From positions 932,501 to 996,500 of the forward strand of contig JAUIRK010001057.1 in assembly GCA_030549495.1 (NCBI GenBank): a stretch of DNA of 64,000 nt. The letters run 5' to 3'. Positions 33,617-45,262 of this stretch are shown here, in pieces (the stretch's first letter is position 1; each line of letters opens with the position of its first letter). Origin of the DNA: Nectonema munidae. Taxonomy: Eukaryota > Nematomorpha > Nectonematoida > Nectonematidae. The notes below the pieces were generated by a model, which searched no databases, was not told the origin of the DNA, and was given only the letters and a program-made list of their open reading frames with translations. The position numbers and the translations under genes are program-made.

Positions 33617-34928
33617 GTGACTCTGCAAGTATTCATCTCTTATACACCTTGTTTCTTGTTAAACTCCCAATTTTTCTCTTTTTTTTCAATTTCTTATGAA
33701 TTTTAGAGGCTTTCTTTTCTATCTTGCTCAATTTTTCCGAAATTTTAGTGGGGCGTACGTCCTGTAGTTATCCATCTTTCAAAAACAACTTTACGGTTTA
33801 TTATAAAAATAGAATTTTTTTGTTATTTTTATTGATTATTATCTTTAGTCAATAAGACTTATTTAATTACGCAGGTAAACTGAAATGCTTAATTTTAAAA
33901 TGTCGAGACTCAAATTATTGAGTATTAAACATCGTTGTGGCCGGACTATCTTTTTAATTTTTTCCCTCATTAAATTATTATTAATAAAATCCAATTAATT
34001 ATATTATAATTGATTGCAAAAGAAAATAAATCTTGAAAAAATGAACGCTATTCTGTCTCAGAGATGACAAAATGAGTTGAAAGAAAAAAATCGGCTAAGT
34101 TTTACTTTGTGAATGCGGATCGGTAAACAGGCTATGCTAAAAGTGTTAACAAATTTTATCAAGAATGTTTTATTTTGTTAAAAAAGTATAATGCCTACTA
34201 CTCTATTTACCTTTTATCCGCATTTTCATTTTCTTAGCACTCACTTTCAAAAAAATTTACAGGAAAGAATTGTGCATATGTGCTAGTTGTTTAGTTATTG
34301 TTTTAATCACTAATCACTATATTAGTTTGACTTCGTCAACTTTTTTTTGTCTTCATAGATGGAGACTTACCTTCCCAAACCACAAAATAATCTTTATATT
34401 TTAAAAAACGCTTGTGTATTAATGGCACAAAAATGAAAAAAACCTATTCTCTAAGTAATTTATATTGTAGTATGGATGTAGATTTTATCCACAGGCACAC
34501 ATGTTTGAAATTTTTAGAAATTACTCAACAATTTTCGCTCACTGTATTAATTCTTTTCACTTCAAAGATGAAATTATTGTCATGATGAAGGCGTTAATGC
34601 TACGATAGTGAAGGGGCGAAAATAAGGGAATGTTCTTTTCTCGCTTTCCCGTTTGCTCTTATCTAAAGCTGAAGCCGTAATGGATAAGTCTATTCAGTGC
34701 AACGAGATATGCCAAAAAAAGTATATTATCGTCTTATCCATCTTGGAAGCTCATTTTCATAAAATGTTGATTTATTTTGGGTAAATTGGTCGCAAATTCT
34801 AAGTTCAGTTATGGTGTGCCCCTCACAACTCATACCAACTCTCTTCAAAAAATGTATATGATTCTTGAATGCAATTTAAAAATAAATGATTTTTACTTGC
34901 ATAAATCATCCGTGTTCTTTCATTTTAG
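33617..34928. other. RACGAP1 intron
   Basis: 1.3 kb AT-rich, nothing recognised. Confidence 0.5.
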
Positions 34929-35128
34929 GCAAATTGATAAAGCAATACGCGCATAATTTCATCTTTAAGTCAAATTTCCAAGGAGAATCCTGTGCTCCAT
35001 GTGGCAAAAAGATCACATTTGGCTATCGCTACTTGAAGTGCAAGGTTTGCAAGGCAGCTGTCCACACACTTTGCCAGAGTATCGTTGGTTTTCCCTGCAT
35101 TCCCGCTGTTTCCACTCCCTCCAACAAG
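34929..35128 (+). CDS. RACGAP1: RACGAP1, C1 domain exon
   Basis: Encodes a complete C1 zinc finger: His in YAHNFIFKSNF, Cys-Ala-Pro-Cys, Cys-Lys-Val-Cys, His-Thr-Leu-Cys and a last Cys in FPCIPA, spaced as in human RACGAP1 (HDFVSKT.. CVPC.. CRDC.. HPEC.. LPCIP). In this family the C1 domain binds membrane phosphoinositides and anchors centralspindlin at the plasma membrane; it is of the atypical kind not expected to bind diacylglycerol strongly. Acceptor TTTCATTTTAG/GC completes the previous codon; donor AAG/GTGCAT is phase 0. Confidence 0.95.
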
Positions 35129-37278
35129 GTGCATTTTTGTTAATGTCGCTGGCGTAGCTAAAAGAGTTAAAGTGGAAGCTTTTGTTTGAATGTGAAGTTA
35201 TGCGGAGTAAAATTAAATTCGTAATTTGAAAGAGAAATTCAAATATTTGCTTTTGTTTTAATGAAATGATACCACATTTATTTTTATCTTCTAATCGTGT
35301 TGGTCTTATTTTGAATGAGTAAAAAGTGTATTTCTTAGACCCGGGATTCTCAAAACCCTTTCTCCCTCCAAAATATTTTTTGATAGCCCTATGAACATTT
35401 TTTTATTTAATGCTCTTTTTGAGCTTTAAATTGATACATAGCGCAGGTAAATAGAATTTGCTCCATTATATGATAAAAAGTAGGGGAATCTGATTTTCAA
35501 TTCGTCAAAAATAACTTCTATTTTGGCTTGAAATGTGTATTAAGTATTAAGACAAAATTTTGTAGTCGTTTAGCTGATTCACATTTAAATCAACTGCTGT
35601 GTGTTGCTTCTTTTTTCATGAGTCCTTGTTTTGACAAACTAATTCAAACTGTTCATTTCTAATTTTTAAATCTTTTAAAATGTTTTTACAATTACTATTG
35701 ACATTAAAAAAAATCTTTAAAAATCCACTGTTATATTTTGCAGGGCTTCGAAGTCAAAGGCGGGCGGAGCGGAAGAATTTGAACACATGGAGACGAAAAC
35801 TTTAAAAATATTGCTCCTATGTCTAGCTTCGCACAATATTTTGATACCTATATATGCTATATGAAGTGAAGCCAAAAAAGAGTCACTTTTTAAGTATTAA
35901 TATTGTAGTAGAATACAATACATTTTCAAATCTGTAAATAATTGATTCAATACTTTGATAATAGATCACACTGCTACACTTTAATCCTCATAGCTAAAAC
36001 TTAAATGTTGCAATTAAAAAAAATATTGCGCATTTTAAAGGATAAAAATGAATCACAATTTAATTTTACAACGCTTAATGTTTATTTTATGTTTGCATTA
36101 AACACCTAAATTGACAAATACAACAAGTTCTATACTATTGTAATATGTTTATTTTATGCAACAAGTTTCTAATGTTTATTTCATCTTTACTTTATTTTTA
36201 CTACCAAAAAAAAGTTATTTAACCATTTGTATAAATTTCTAAAATTTTAATATTAATGTAGTTAGGTTGAAAGATTTGCTATAGTTCTCATTTTTTATTT
36301 CAAAATGGAAACCGGTTTTCTTTTATAAGTGCATAAAGGTAATTTTGTAAATTAAGTATATCCTTTCTTTACGAAAGTTGATTATTAATTTAGCTGCTAA
36401 TTTATAATTGATTTTTTTGTGTTAATTGGATGGTACAAAACTTTTTAAATAAAGCACTCTCTTTTAGCAAATAGATTGGCTGATGCATGGTCTGATAAAA
36501 TTAAAAAAAATTTTTTTTACAATATGCAGTTTTTTATGCGAATAATATTTAGACCCATGTAATATTTCTCCCTAATAAGATAATCAAAATTTGGACGGTG
36601 TCAGGCAATTTTTTTCTGACTTCGAAACCCTGATTTTTTTGCCTTGCTCAAATGAAATTTAACTCTATATTGGACCAATAAAATTTGAGAAGTATTCTTA
36701 TTTTTTTGAAACACTTCCTTGATCTTATTCAATTTTTTATCATGTACATTCAAAATTTATAGGGTGATTTAAGGGAGAATGAACTCGCTCTAGGAATCCA
36801 CTAATGTCTCTCGTAGTTCTATATTCTACAAAACATTTAAATTTGTTTATTAGTTCTTTTTATATCGTATTATACAAAAAAAGGAGATCAAAAGAATTAG
36901 CATGATAATAACAAATTAAAAGAAAAATAGAGCGAATCTGACTAGGCATTTGAAAATTTCCTAGCAAAGCGCTTCTTATCTTTAATTTATATCTTAAATA
37001 TACTATACCTTAAATCTATACCTAATCTTAAATATCTATACCTTAAATTTTATATCGTAATTCTTGCCTTAATATTTTTATATTTTCAAGATGACTAATT
37101 GAGTAAAAAAATGAAACATCGAACTGTTTAGACAGAATATCATTAATGTTTATTACCTTCATTATCTATAAAACTAAGCTAAAATTTTCCTTTTATAGGG
37201 CCGTGAGAATAACATTACCTTGCGCTCATGAACTAAATTTTGAGATACATTTCATAACTTCATGGTTTTTGATTTTAG
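35129..37278. other. RACGAP1 intron
   Basis: 2.15 kb. A hAT-like left end at about 35342 (CGGGATTCTCAAAACCC) without partner; tandem TATACCTTAAAT iterations at about 36990-37060. Confidence 0.5.
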
Positions 37279-37576
37279 CAAAACTTCCTAACTCTTTACA
37301 TTCCCAAAACACCGCCATTCATTCCTGCCATCGTGATTTACTGCGTTGCGTACATTGAAAGTCAAGGAGCCAAAGAAGTTGGTATCTACCGCATCTCTGG
37401 CTCAGAAATGCGGGTGAAGGAGCTGCGACAAAAGTTCATTGGTGGAAAGTGTCCCCCCTGTCTCTCGCAGATCAGTGACATTCACGTGATTTGTGGCTGC
37501 CTCAAGGACTTTTTCAGAAGTTTGTCGGAACCCCTCGTCACTTTCAAACTTTGGAGTGAATTCGTTGCTTCTGCGA
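37279..37576 (+). CDS. RACGAP1: RACGAP1, RhoGAP domain exon 1 (arginine finger)
   Basis: Starts the RhoGAP domain: IPKTPPFIPAIVIYCVAYIE, then EVGIYRISGSEMRVKELRQK, matching human SPMIPSIVVHCVNEIE and [20 protein letters not shown]. The Arg of IYRISG is the arginine finger that stimulates GTP hydrolysis on Rac/Rho/Cdc42-type GTPases. CLKDFFRSLSEPLVTF keeps the structural Lys of the family. Acceptor GATTTTAG, phase 0; donor GCGA/GTAAGT leaves one base. Confidence 0.96.
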
Positions 37577-38312
37577 GTAAGTTGTTAAAATCCTTTTTTT
37601 TTAAGAGATTCCGAGTCCGAAGCTGTAATTTATTGTGCTAATCCCTGCCCAGACTTTTTATTTCAAGATAACAAGAGATAAGAAATACCGAAGGATACGT
37701 GTTTTAATATATCTATTTTTGTAGTGTTTTCTGTGCTGAATCTAAATATGTAACTTTTTTAACTGTTTTAAGTTCAGATTTTGGTTAGATTTCTGACTTT
37801 AAAAGTAATACATATTGAACATAAGGTATTAATAATTTTCTATAATTAATGCTATTAAAAGTGATGATCTAGAGCGTTTTATTATTCCAAAAATTCAGAT
37901 AGGTAAGTAGAACTTTTATGATTTTTTCAAAAGCTTCGCAGCCATTTTTTTGTTAAAACAATGTGATTTACTATTTAGAATGCAAATCTAAAATTTATTT
38001 ACGATAACATTTCAAAGATTCGTACTAATTAATACAAAAATTCAAAGCTTTAAATTTTGAAATCTTATCGAAATCCAGAAAAAGTTAGAATGAGGAAAAA
38101 AAAATGGCATGAGCCGATGCAAAAAATAGGAAACTTCTACTCCTAATTTGAAATAAATGCTTGCGCATTGCTCATGTATAGTACTCCTATTGGCAAAAAC
38201 TGTTTTTTATTTTATCAATTTAGGAAGAAGCTTATAAAATTTATAACTTCGGAGGCGATAAAATGGATGAAAATGTTTGTTTAAAGCGCGTAACTGCAGC
38301 GTTCCTTTTTAG
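37577..38312. other. RACGAP1 intron
   Basis: 736 bases AT-rich, nothing recognised. Confidence 0.5.
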
Positions 38313-38424
38313 ATTTGTGTGTGGCTGGGTGTGAAACTGGGTTTGCGAATATGGTCAACACAATTCAAAAACTTCCCTTAGCAAATCGAGACACCCTTGC
38401 ATTCATGATGCTCCACTTACAGAA
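38313..38424 (+). CDS. RACGAP1: RACGAP1, RhoGAP domain exon 2
   Basis: LCVAGCETGFANMVNTIQKL then [16 protein letters not shown] aligns with human ..[21 protein letters not shown]. The Asn of ANRDTL is the family's conserved GTPase-contact residue. Two bases complete an Asn codon at the acceptor (CCTTTTTAG); the donor AA/GTAAGA leaves two. A hAT MITE begins only 31 bases downstream. Confidence 0.95.
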
Positions 38425-38454
38425 GTAAGATCAACCCATTTCGTTTGCCTATGC

Positions 38455-38849
38455 CAGGGGTCCACAACCGGTCGATTGCGAAGCATCTTTTGGTCAATCG
38501 CGAATCAATACTCACGCGATTATAATATTAATTTATATCTTTCGTTACCTTTTCATACGCAAATAAAAGTGTTCAAAGAAACGAGTTTCTAACTGTTTTC
38601 TAAATGAACGAAAAAATTTGAAAAAACGGACCCTTTAAAAGTTTGTGGACCCGCCACTGTTTCATTTTTAGAAACAAAATTTGAATAAAAATAATTTTGT
38701 AATAGTTACTTATGTTCTAGTAATAATAATAAAAAATAGGTATAAATACTTCAATTTAAGATTAGTCTTTTATGATGATTTTAGAAACATTTAATTTAGA
38801 CGGTCGATGATTTTCTTGGGATCAAATATGAAACGTTGTGCAGCCCTTG
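38455..38849. mobile_element. hAT MITE close to a RACGAP1 donor
   Basis: CAGGGGTCCACAACC at the left and, complemented from the right, CAAGGGCTGCACAACG. The interior has GGTCGAT / ATCGCGAATC words near the ends. No convincing target duplication. About 395 bp, non-coding. Confidence 0.65.
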
Positions 38850-38909
38850 CCTCTATCGTGAAACTCTCTTATAATTTAAAGTCTAACATGAAATTTAAAA
38901 TATTCTTTT

Positions 38910-39170
38910 TTATTTCTTCAAAATTAGGATAAATTCTGGCTTTTCAATTGATTCTTGCATAGCCCTTAATCCGCAAGCTATAGGATTAAGCATCCATAAA
39001 ATAAAGTTTTTCCAAATTTCATTAGGATCAAGTTTTATTTTTAAATCGTTAAGATCGTCATAATTTGTTGAAAATAAGGTGCCGTTCTTTTGCAAAGGAT
39101 TTGGCGCTATTATTCGGCGGTAGATATCAATAATTTCAAATATTTTTCAACACCACCTACCCACAGTTCC
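38910..39170 (-). other. Unclassified open frame
   Basis: A minus-strand frame reads YRRIIAPNPLQKNGTLFST, NYDDLNDLKIKLDPNEIW and NPIACGLRAMQESIEKPEF. It has a protein-like composition and upstream fragments (GREIQLPATISVKRK near 39270) that look like a decayed continuation with stops. I do not recognise the family; it is probably a transposase or other mobile-element remnant in the RACGAP1 intron. Confidence 0.3.
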
Positions 39171-39723
39171 TATACGAAATCAATTACTAATTCTTTCCTT
39201 GCTTTTTCGTTGTCTAATAAAGGGCACTTAGCAATTCTTTTGAAAAAGTAAAAGATAAACCTTTCTTTTTACACTTATGGTTGCTGGCAATTGGATTTCG
39301 CGCCCTTTTTTTAGTTATCTTCTTGCTTTGCTCTATTATATTGGACTTATTAAACAATGATAGAACCCATAAGCTTTCGGATTTTCAAGCATTTTTTGGT
39401 GGATAACTCTCGAATTTGTGGAAAAAATGAGAATGTATTCATCAAATCTTTACAATTAATTTCACTATTTCATTGTTTTAGGAAGAAATACTGCATTAAA
39501 ATATAAAAGTAAGAATGCTTTTTGGAATGCATTTAATATTTCATTCAAACAATGCGTGGTGTTTAGGGTACTATAAGTTTTTATTACTAACACATAATAA
39601 AATATTCAATCTTTTAAAATGATTTTAATAAAACAGATTGGCTGACCATGTACGCTATTTACCCTTCTTGCTATACGAGACCTAAGAGTGATTTCCTTTT
39701 TATTCTGTGCTTTTATTTTTAAG

Positions 39724-39856
39724 AATAGGTCAAATTCCAGAAAACAAAATGACGATCAGTAGTTTAGCCAGTATTTTCGCGCCCACACTCATCGGCCACA
39801 GTACTCCGAATCCAAATCCATTGATCGCGGTCTCTGACTTCTCCAAACAAATCGAG
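39724..39856 (+). CDS. RACGAP1: RACGAP1, RhoGAP domain exon 3
   Basis: IGQIPENKMTISSLASIFAP then TLIGHSTPNPNPLIAVSDFS corresponds to human [20 protein letters not shown]..PNPDP. The start was set at the AG of TTTTTAAG (39722-39723), because only this acceptor keeps the frame with the two bases left by the previous exon; an AG five bases later would break it. Donor GAG/GTAAGC, phase 0. Confidence 0.94.
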
Positions 39857-40680
39857 GTAAGCAAATACTTAATATTATTCTATTAGTGTGTTCATTAATT
39901 TAACTTTAAAATGAGTTAACCCCTTAACATCCTACACTCCATTGATTTGTTGGGATGAAGAGTAATTGAAAGATTCAAATTAATTTGATCTTAAATCATT
40001 TAAAACAATAAAATATATCCATATTATAACAATCTAATGCCTGTGTGTCTTTGCATTGATTCTTATTGGTTAAAATAATTATAGAAGAAACCAATGATAT
40101 TTTAGATAAGATATACCATTTTTACTTCTAAATAGTTTTTTTCAATTCAAAATTATCTTTTTTAAATTCTAAACGCTCTTTCTAAAATACAAAATAAAAT
40201 TGAAAAAAAGACAAAATAGAATTGAAAAAAGATAATTTAGAACTAAAAATGTTAGAAATTGCTAGTATTTATATTTAAGAAGAGTGTTCCTTTCTTGCAA
40301 TACTCCTGTGTTTTGTATAAATCAACCTAATTCTTCAATTTTTTAGTCAGTACGTTTTATTTTTTAGATAAGATTTTTTACTAGTGATTAATATCAATGG
40401 ATCACCAACATAACTTGTTTTTTTGCTAAAAATTATGGAATTGGGATGACTTATGTCAAAATCAAATTAATTATTTTTTATTTTACAACATCGTTAACCA
40501 AACGTTTTCCATTATTTTTACGATTAGAATGAAGTACAAAAATTATTTAAAAAAAATATAATTTAAAATTTTGTATTGATAACTGTATTACAAAAGTTTC
40601 ATTATAAGTAAAAACTTAAAAATTATTACACACTTTCAATAATTTCCATCATATGCGCCCACGGGTTAAAAGTTCATTAA
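39857..40680. other. RACGAP1 intron with possible TTAA-bounded MITE
   Basis: Bases 39917-40668 are bounded by TTAACCCC on the left and CGGGTTAA on the right. This could be an old piggyBac-type MITE, but the inverted similarity is short. Seven bases separate it from the next TTAACCC end at 40677. Confidence 0.35.
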
Positions 40681-41082
40681 CCCGTTTATGCTTATGGTCT
40701 TATATATAAGACACAGACGATTTCTTGATATGTTAAGATAGTTTTTTATTCATACTTTCATACCGAGACAGACCCCAATGTCCGATAAATAAAAATGGCC
40801 TGCTTAAAAATCATTAAAAAAAATAAGCAGATTGATAAATTTCAAAAAAACGTTAAATAACTTAATGTCTTCTGCAACAGAGTTGATGTAATGTTTCCCT
40901 AATTAGTAGATTCATTTGCATGTTTAAACGAGATCGTGCTGAAGTATTTTTCCAAACGCGATATTCAACACACCGTTTCCAGTTGTCTTTAGCAGTATTG
41001 CTAGTGTTAAAATATGTTGAAGGGAGTGTGTGTGATTCGTTTGAAAGTAATGCAAGTGTCATTAATTTTCTTTTAACGTTGC
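40681..41082 (-). pseudogene. piggyBac fragment with transposase C-terminus
   Basis: TTAA at 40677-40680 followed by CCCGTTTATGCTTATGG marks a piggyBac end. On the minus strand LALLSNESHTLPST, then KRCVEYRVWKNTSARSRLNM recall the (H)FPS..P and C-x2-C region that begins the C-terminal zinc-finger domain of piggyBac transposases, after mutation. The core and other terminus are absent; the readable part runs up to the RACGAP1 exon at 41085. Confidence 0.55.
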
Positions 41083-41084
41083 AG

Positions 41085-41221
41085 GTCCTCAATGTCCTTC
41101 TCTCCCTTTCCACTTCATATTGGTCCGAGTTCATAAATATTGAAGAAACGCTGGACTCTGCTAACTCAGACATTTCTCGTTCATCAAAAGAGATTTTAGA
41201 CTTACCGAAAACTCCTTCAAG
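41085..41221 (+). CDS. RACGAP1: RACGAP1, end of RhoGAP domain
   Basis: VLNVLLSLSTSYWSEFINIE matches human [20 protein letters not shown], the last helix of the RhoGAP domain; a Ser/Thr-Pro tail follows (SRSSKEILDLPKTPSR). Acceptor AACGTTGCAG, phase 0; donor AG/GTAAAT leaves two bases, so the protein continues. The region just upstream of the acceptor is piggyBac-derived (40681-41082). Confidence 0.94.
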
Positions 41222-44200
41222 GTAAATACACTTCCTTTAAGGTCCTTATTATCAATATTTACTCTCCAACATTCCGACTTTTCCAAATTAAGTCTTTTTA
41301 TACGTAGATTATGTTGATGATGAATTTTTACTCAAACGAAAATGCTCTAGTAAGTGTGAGAGAAACATTATGGATGGCTTCATATTTAGGGAGATCAAAG
41401 AGACCTCGTATGCATCAAGACGATTAACTTCTGCTTAAGGAGGTAGAGATATTGTACACAAAATGTGATATTTAAATTATACAGCAAAATATCGATCCAA
41501 ATAAAAACAAGCGCGATAGACTAACTAACATCCCACAATTCGTACCTCAAACAAGGTACAAAATTTTATTGTCTGCAAAGGTATATTAATTACTATTATA
41601 AGCTACACCCCGTTGTGGAATTGGCCTTTTCATAAATTTGCGAAGGCATTTGCACTTTTCTCAATTGGGCAAGAGGTTGGCCCGCTTAATGAAATAGGCA
41701 ATGTCATGTACGAATGCGTTTATAAAAAAGGTTGTTGAGCCAGAAAAATCAATTTTCGATTAATTATTTGATACTGATCCCAGTAATGACCAACATCTTT
41801 ATTTTGCCCAATTTTCATAAAATATATAAAAATGGCTTCATATTTCAAAGGGCAAATTTTTTGCACAGTTTTTGGAAAATTTAAGAAGCAAAAATCATAA
41901 CCTTATGATTATGAAAACACAAAGTGGTACATACCAGAGTTCTGTTGGGCTTGGTTTGGGGAGCGGTGTGGAGAGACATATTTCCTGAAGGAAACTGATG
42001 GGGACGGAGTAAAATATCTCCAATTTCATCTCAAGGCAAAAGCAACTAGAAAATATGCAGGACTTGGAGAAGGCAGGGTGTCGAAAAGTTATATATCGAA
42101 TTTTACAATCCTTTTATTTTTTTCATCAGTAGAAGCAAATGAAATGTGCTAAGGTTCGTGTAAATTGGCAAATCGGCATTTTTTGTTCAATAATTTAGGT
42201 GGCGGAGTAGAGTTAGGGTCGATGGGGATTACAATCAGAATCACAGAAATTCATAAAATCATAATACTTATTTTTTAAAACCCATAATCAGAATCAAAAT
42301 CGGACTTATAAGCTCAGCTTCTCTCACTAATTGTAGCGCTGAAAGCTTAGCTGGCATACGTCAGGAGAAGGAACAGAGTCTTTTGAGAAACTGAGAACTT
42401 ATCTCCACAGTATCTTCCCTATTTAGGAAACACAATTAAATGGGAATCCCCCTACAGAATAAAAACCACGGGTAGAGCAGGAATTTTTTTCATTCCTACA
42501 ACCAAAAGTTAATGACAATCAATTACAGGCATCATCACAGATAATAATAATAATCCAGTTGGCAACTGGAAACTAAAACAATCCATCTTTGCTCGCCTGT
42601 AAACATCTATAAATGTTTTTTAATAATCGAAATAAGAAATTGAATTGTATTTTGAGAATCAGAATTTTTGAAATGAAAAATGAGAAATTGCCATTAATGT
42701 GTTTACAAAGAAACAAATATAAATAATACTAGTTATCTACATAAGTTAGTAATAATAAACGAACTTATAGAAATCTTAATACTTAGTGATTTTAATAAAC
42801 TAACTAATCTATAAATATTTAGTTTATATAATTAATTTTTATTTGATTTCAAAAAATTTTCTTTTCTTCAAATGTACAAGGGCTCGTTTGCATAACTTCA
42901 TGAAAGTTTGTATCATATTTTCCATTGTGATAGATAGCATTTGAAGAAAATTAATTTAAACTGGTATACGTTGTCGTAGAAGAAATTCATATAACACATC
43001 AATGTTTTGAAAATTGTAGTTTTTTAAAGTTAAATTCACACTTCAAAATATAAAATTTAATTTTGCATAAAAGTGAAGAAAAAATGATTTTTTTTCTCAA
43101 TCATCGGGAGTTTGGAATTTTAAAATAAGTTTGCTGTTCAATTGGAATTCATTTCTAAATATTTAATTAGTCAATTAACTGTCTAATTAGGCGCTCAGTT
43201 ATCGATATCGCATCCAAGTGAAGATCTTTTGCTGGACAGATGGTACGGAAAGTCACGATTGGGAATCGAACCCAGACCAACTGGATCGAAGACCTACGCT
43301 CCCACCACTACGCCATCTGTAGATGTGTTAACTTTAGCCTTATTTTCAAATTGAATGTTGGTTACACCCTTGTTGTAGCTATTTAACTGAAAAAGTAATA
43401 ACATTGGATCGGAACTGCTTGATTTTTAGCGATTATTCATAAAAATTTAACGGTTCTTTCACATAAAAAAACGTAAAATTATCAAATAAATCTCTAAGTA
43501 AGTTTAATGCAAATTTAAAGGTTTATACGTATCATCTGATTAGAACATGTGTTCTTGAATCCATTTCAATTTGTGTACTAAGTCAGGTTTCCAATTCCAA
43601 TAAACAACACTTGATGAAAAGAACATTCCTATTTTTATTTCCAAAGATGTAATGAATTTAAATTTTATTTTAGATTTTAAAGATTATTTACACATATACG
43701 TGCCTTTTTCGTTTTCTTCAAAAAGATGTAGAAGATTTTAATAAAGTTTTAGTTCATAGCAAACAAGCGCCCTCAAGAATCTGCCAAAGTTTTTTCATAT
43801 ATTTATTATATGGATGTGTGAGTTTTTTTTTTATAACAATATCTTTTTTCTTAAAACCTGTTTCGGGTTTAAGCGACAATAATTGTTACTTTTCTTTAAT
43901 AAATGATGCATTTTATTCTTTAAATCATTTTTCATCCAACTCAATACAAAGTAGTTGTAAAAGAGAACGTCTAAAAATCGATACTTTAGCCAGCCAAATC
44001 ATCAGGTCTTCTTAGTTTTTATAATATCTAACCTGGTAATTTGGGCTAGAATTAATTTTATTCGTTTTATCTTGAAGCTATTACAAAATTCATATTGCAA
44101 TCTTTTTTAAACTATATGATGTCATTATTAAAAGCAATGAATATTTTTTGTATGTTTGTTAGATTATATAGTAAAGACTATGCTTAGCCAAAAAGTGTGA

Positions 44201-44896
44201 AAATATTTTCATTTAACTAAAACCATTTTAAAGCTCTGCTTGTTAAATATGTAAAAATAGATCACACAATATATTGTAATCTATATAATTTTGTCATAAA
44301 AAGGAATTAGCACTCGATATTTGTTTAAAATATTTTAAAATTACTTAAACATCTAGCTTAAATTTAATTATTTTTAATTTGTTTTATAATAGTTCTAAAG
44401 AAAATAATGATGCACTTTAATAATTGCTATTTTATTATGCTGGGTATATACGCGCAACTTTGGTATTTTTAAATATTTCGTTTGCGTGTTTACGCCCTCA
44501 TCTTCAACATAATGATAGAAAATGATTATCCAATAGAATCAATCGCCCACGGGCTTCGCCGAATCAAATGCTTTTGTTTTAATACTTCAATTGTAAAGTA
44601 GTCTTCACTTCTATCATTGCTGCACAAGGGATAAGAAAATCTTTTTTGATTTAAAAATATATATGAAAGTTTACATATACGAAAGGAAAATTAGGTTTAT
44701 TCAATATAACCTGAAAAATTCGATATATAAATTATGCATGGAAAATATAGAAAAGTTTGTTGTAGCTAGGAATTGATTTAAGACTTTGAAAGTGAAAAGG
44801 ATTTGATGTTTGTCCAGTAGTTGTTTAAATCTTCTACAAGTGACATTCTTAAATAAAAAAATTGAGACATATTGACAAACGCAAATGAAATAATAA
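41222..44896. other. RACGAP1 3' intron / Reeler gene 3' region
   Basis: No further exon was identified, though at least one Reeler exon on the minus strand should lie here. A tRNA-derived SINE is at 43235-43330. The rest is AT-rich. Confidence 0.4.
43235..43330 (-). mobile_element. tRNA-derived SINE head (or tRNA pseudogene)
   Basis: The minus strand carries ACAGATGGCGTAGTGGTGGG (A box) and GGGTTCGATTCCC (B box) 35 bases apart with a T-arm that can pair. The acceptor stem does not close at tRNA length and there is no clear anticodon arm, so it is a tRNA-derived repeat rather than a gene. Confidence 0.6.
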
Positions 44897-44900
44897 TTAC

Positions 44901-45135
44901 TCAAAGTAAATGGATTGAGAGGGGTTGGCTGGCGAGATCCAAGTAAGTACTGTTGGCAGTGATTTAAAATCCGCTGCCTTATGTGTTATAGTGTCTCCTG
45001 GTGATTGACAGGCCATCTTTTTAAATAATTCATTGCTTCTCCAGCTCCCTAGAGACTTTCCTGTTTCCTTATCTCTTGCTTGCATAAGCAATCCTTTGAT
45101 TGCGTTCTTTCTCTGGTCGTTGCTAGTCACAGTTA
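44901..45135 (-). CDS. Reeler-domain protein, second exon
   Basis: After a classic acceptor (TTTTATATTTCAG) the minus strand reads TVTSNDQRKNA, IKGLLMQARDKETGKSLGSW, KKMACQSPGDTITHKAADFK and SLPTVLTWISPANPSQSIYF. This is the core of a Reeler (reelin N-terminal) domain: F/IKGFLLQAR, G.W/F, C...TH, and ..VTFTW.AP. Such small secreted proteins in arthropods include putative defence proteins; others are parts of ferric-reductase-like or reelin-type proteins, so the exact function is open. The exon may end at GA/GTAATT (44901) and continue, since the domain normally runs about ten residues further; otherwise a TAA stop lies at 44897-44899. Confidence 0.8.
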
Positions 45136-45262
45136 CTGAAATATAAAATGTAATCTACAAAAAAATAATGTTGGCTGAATCGCGATTCTCGATCGGTCTT
45201 TGGTTGGTTATATAAAAAAATTGGTCTATATACAAAAATTCATTTTGCAAATGGTCCATAAA

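Noticed and set aside
40862-41173. Minus-strand 103-codon ORF as a host gene
   Set aside because: Its right part is the shadow of the RACGAP1 exon and its left part reads as piggyBac debris.
43235-43330. Functional tRNA gene
   Set aside because: A and B boxes are present, but the acceptor stem and anticodon arm do not close; it fits a tRNA-derived SINE.
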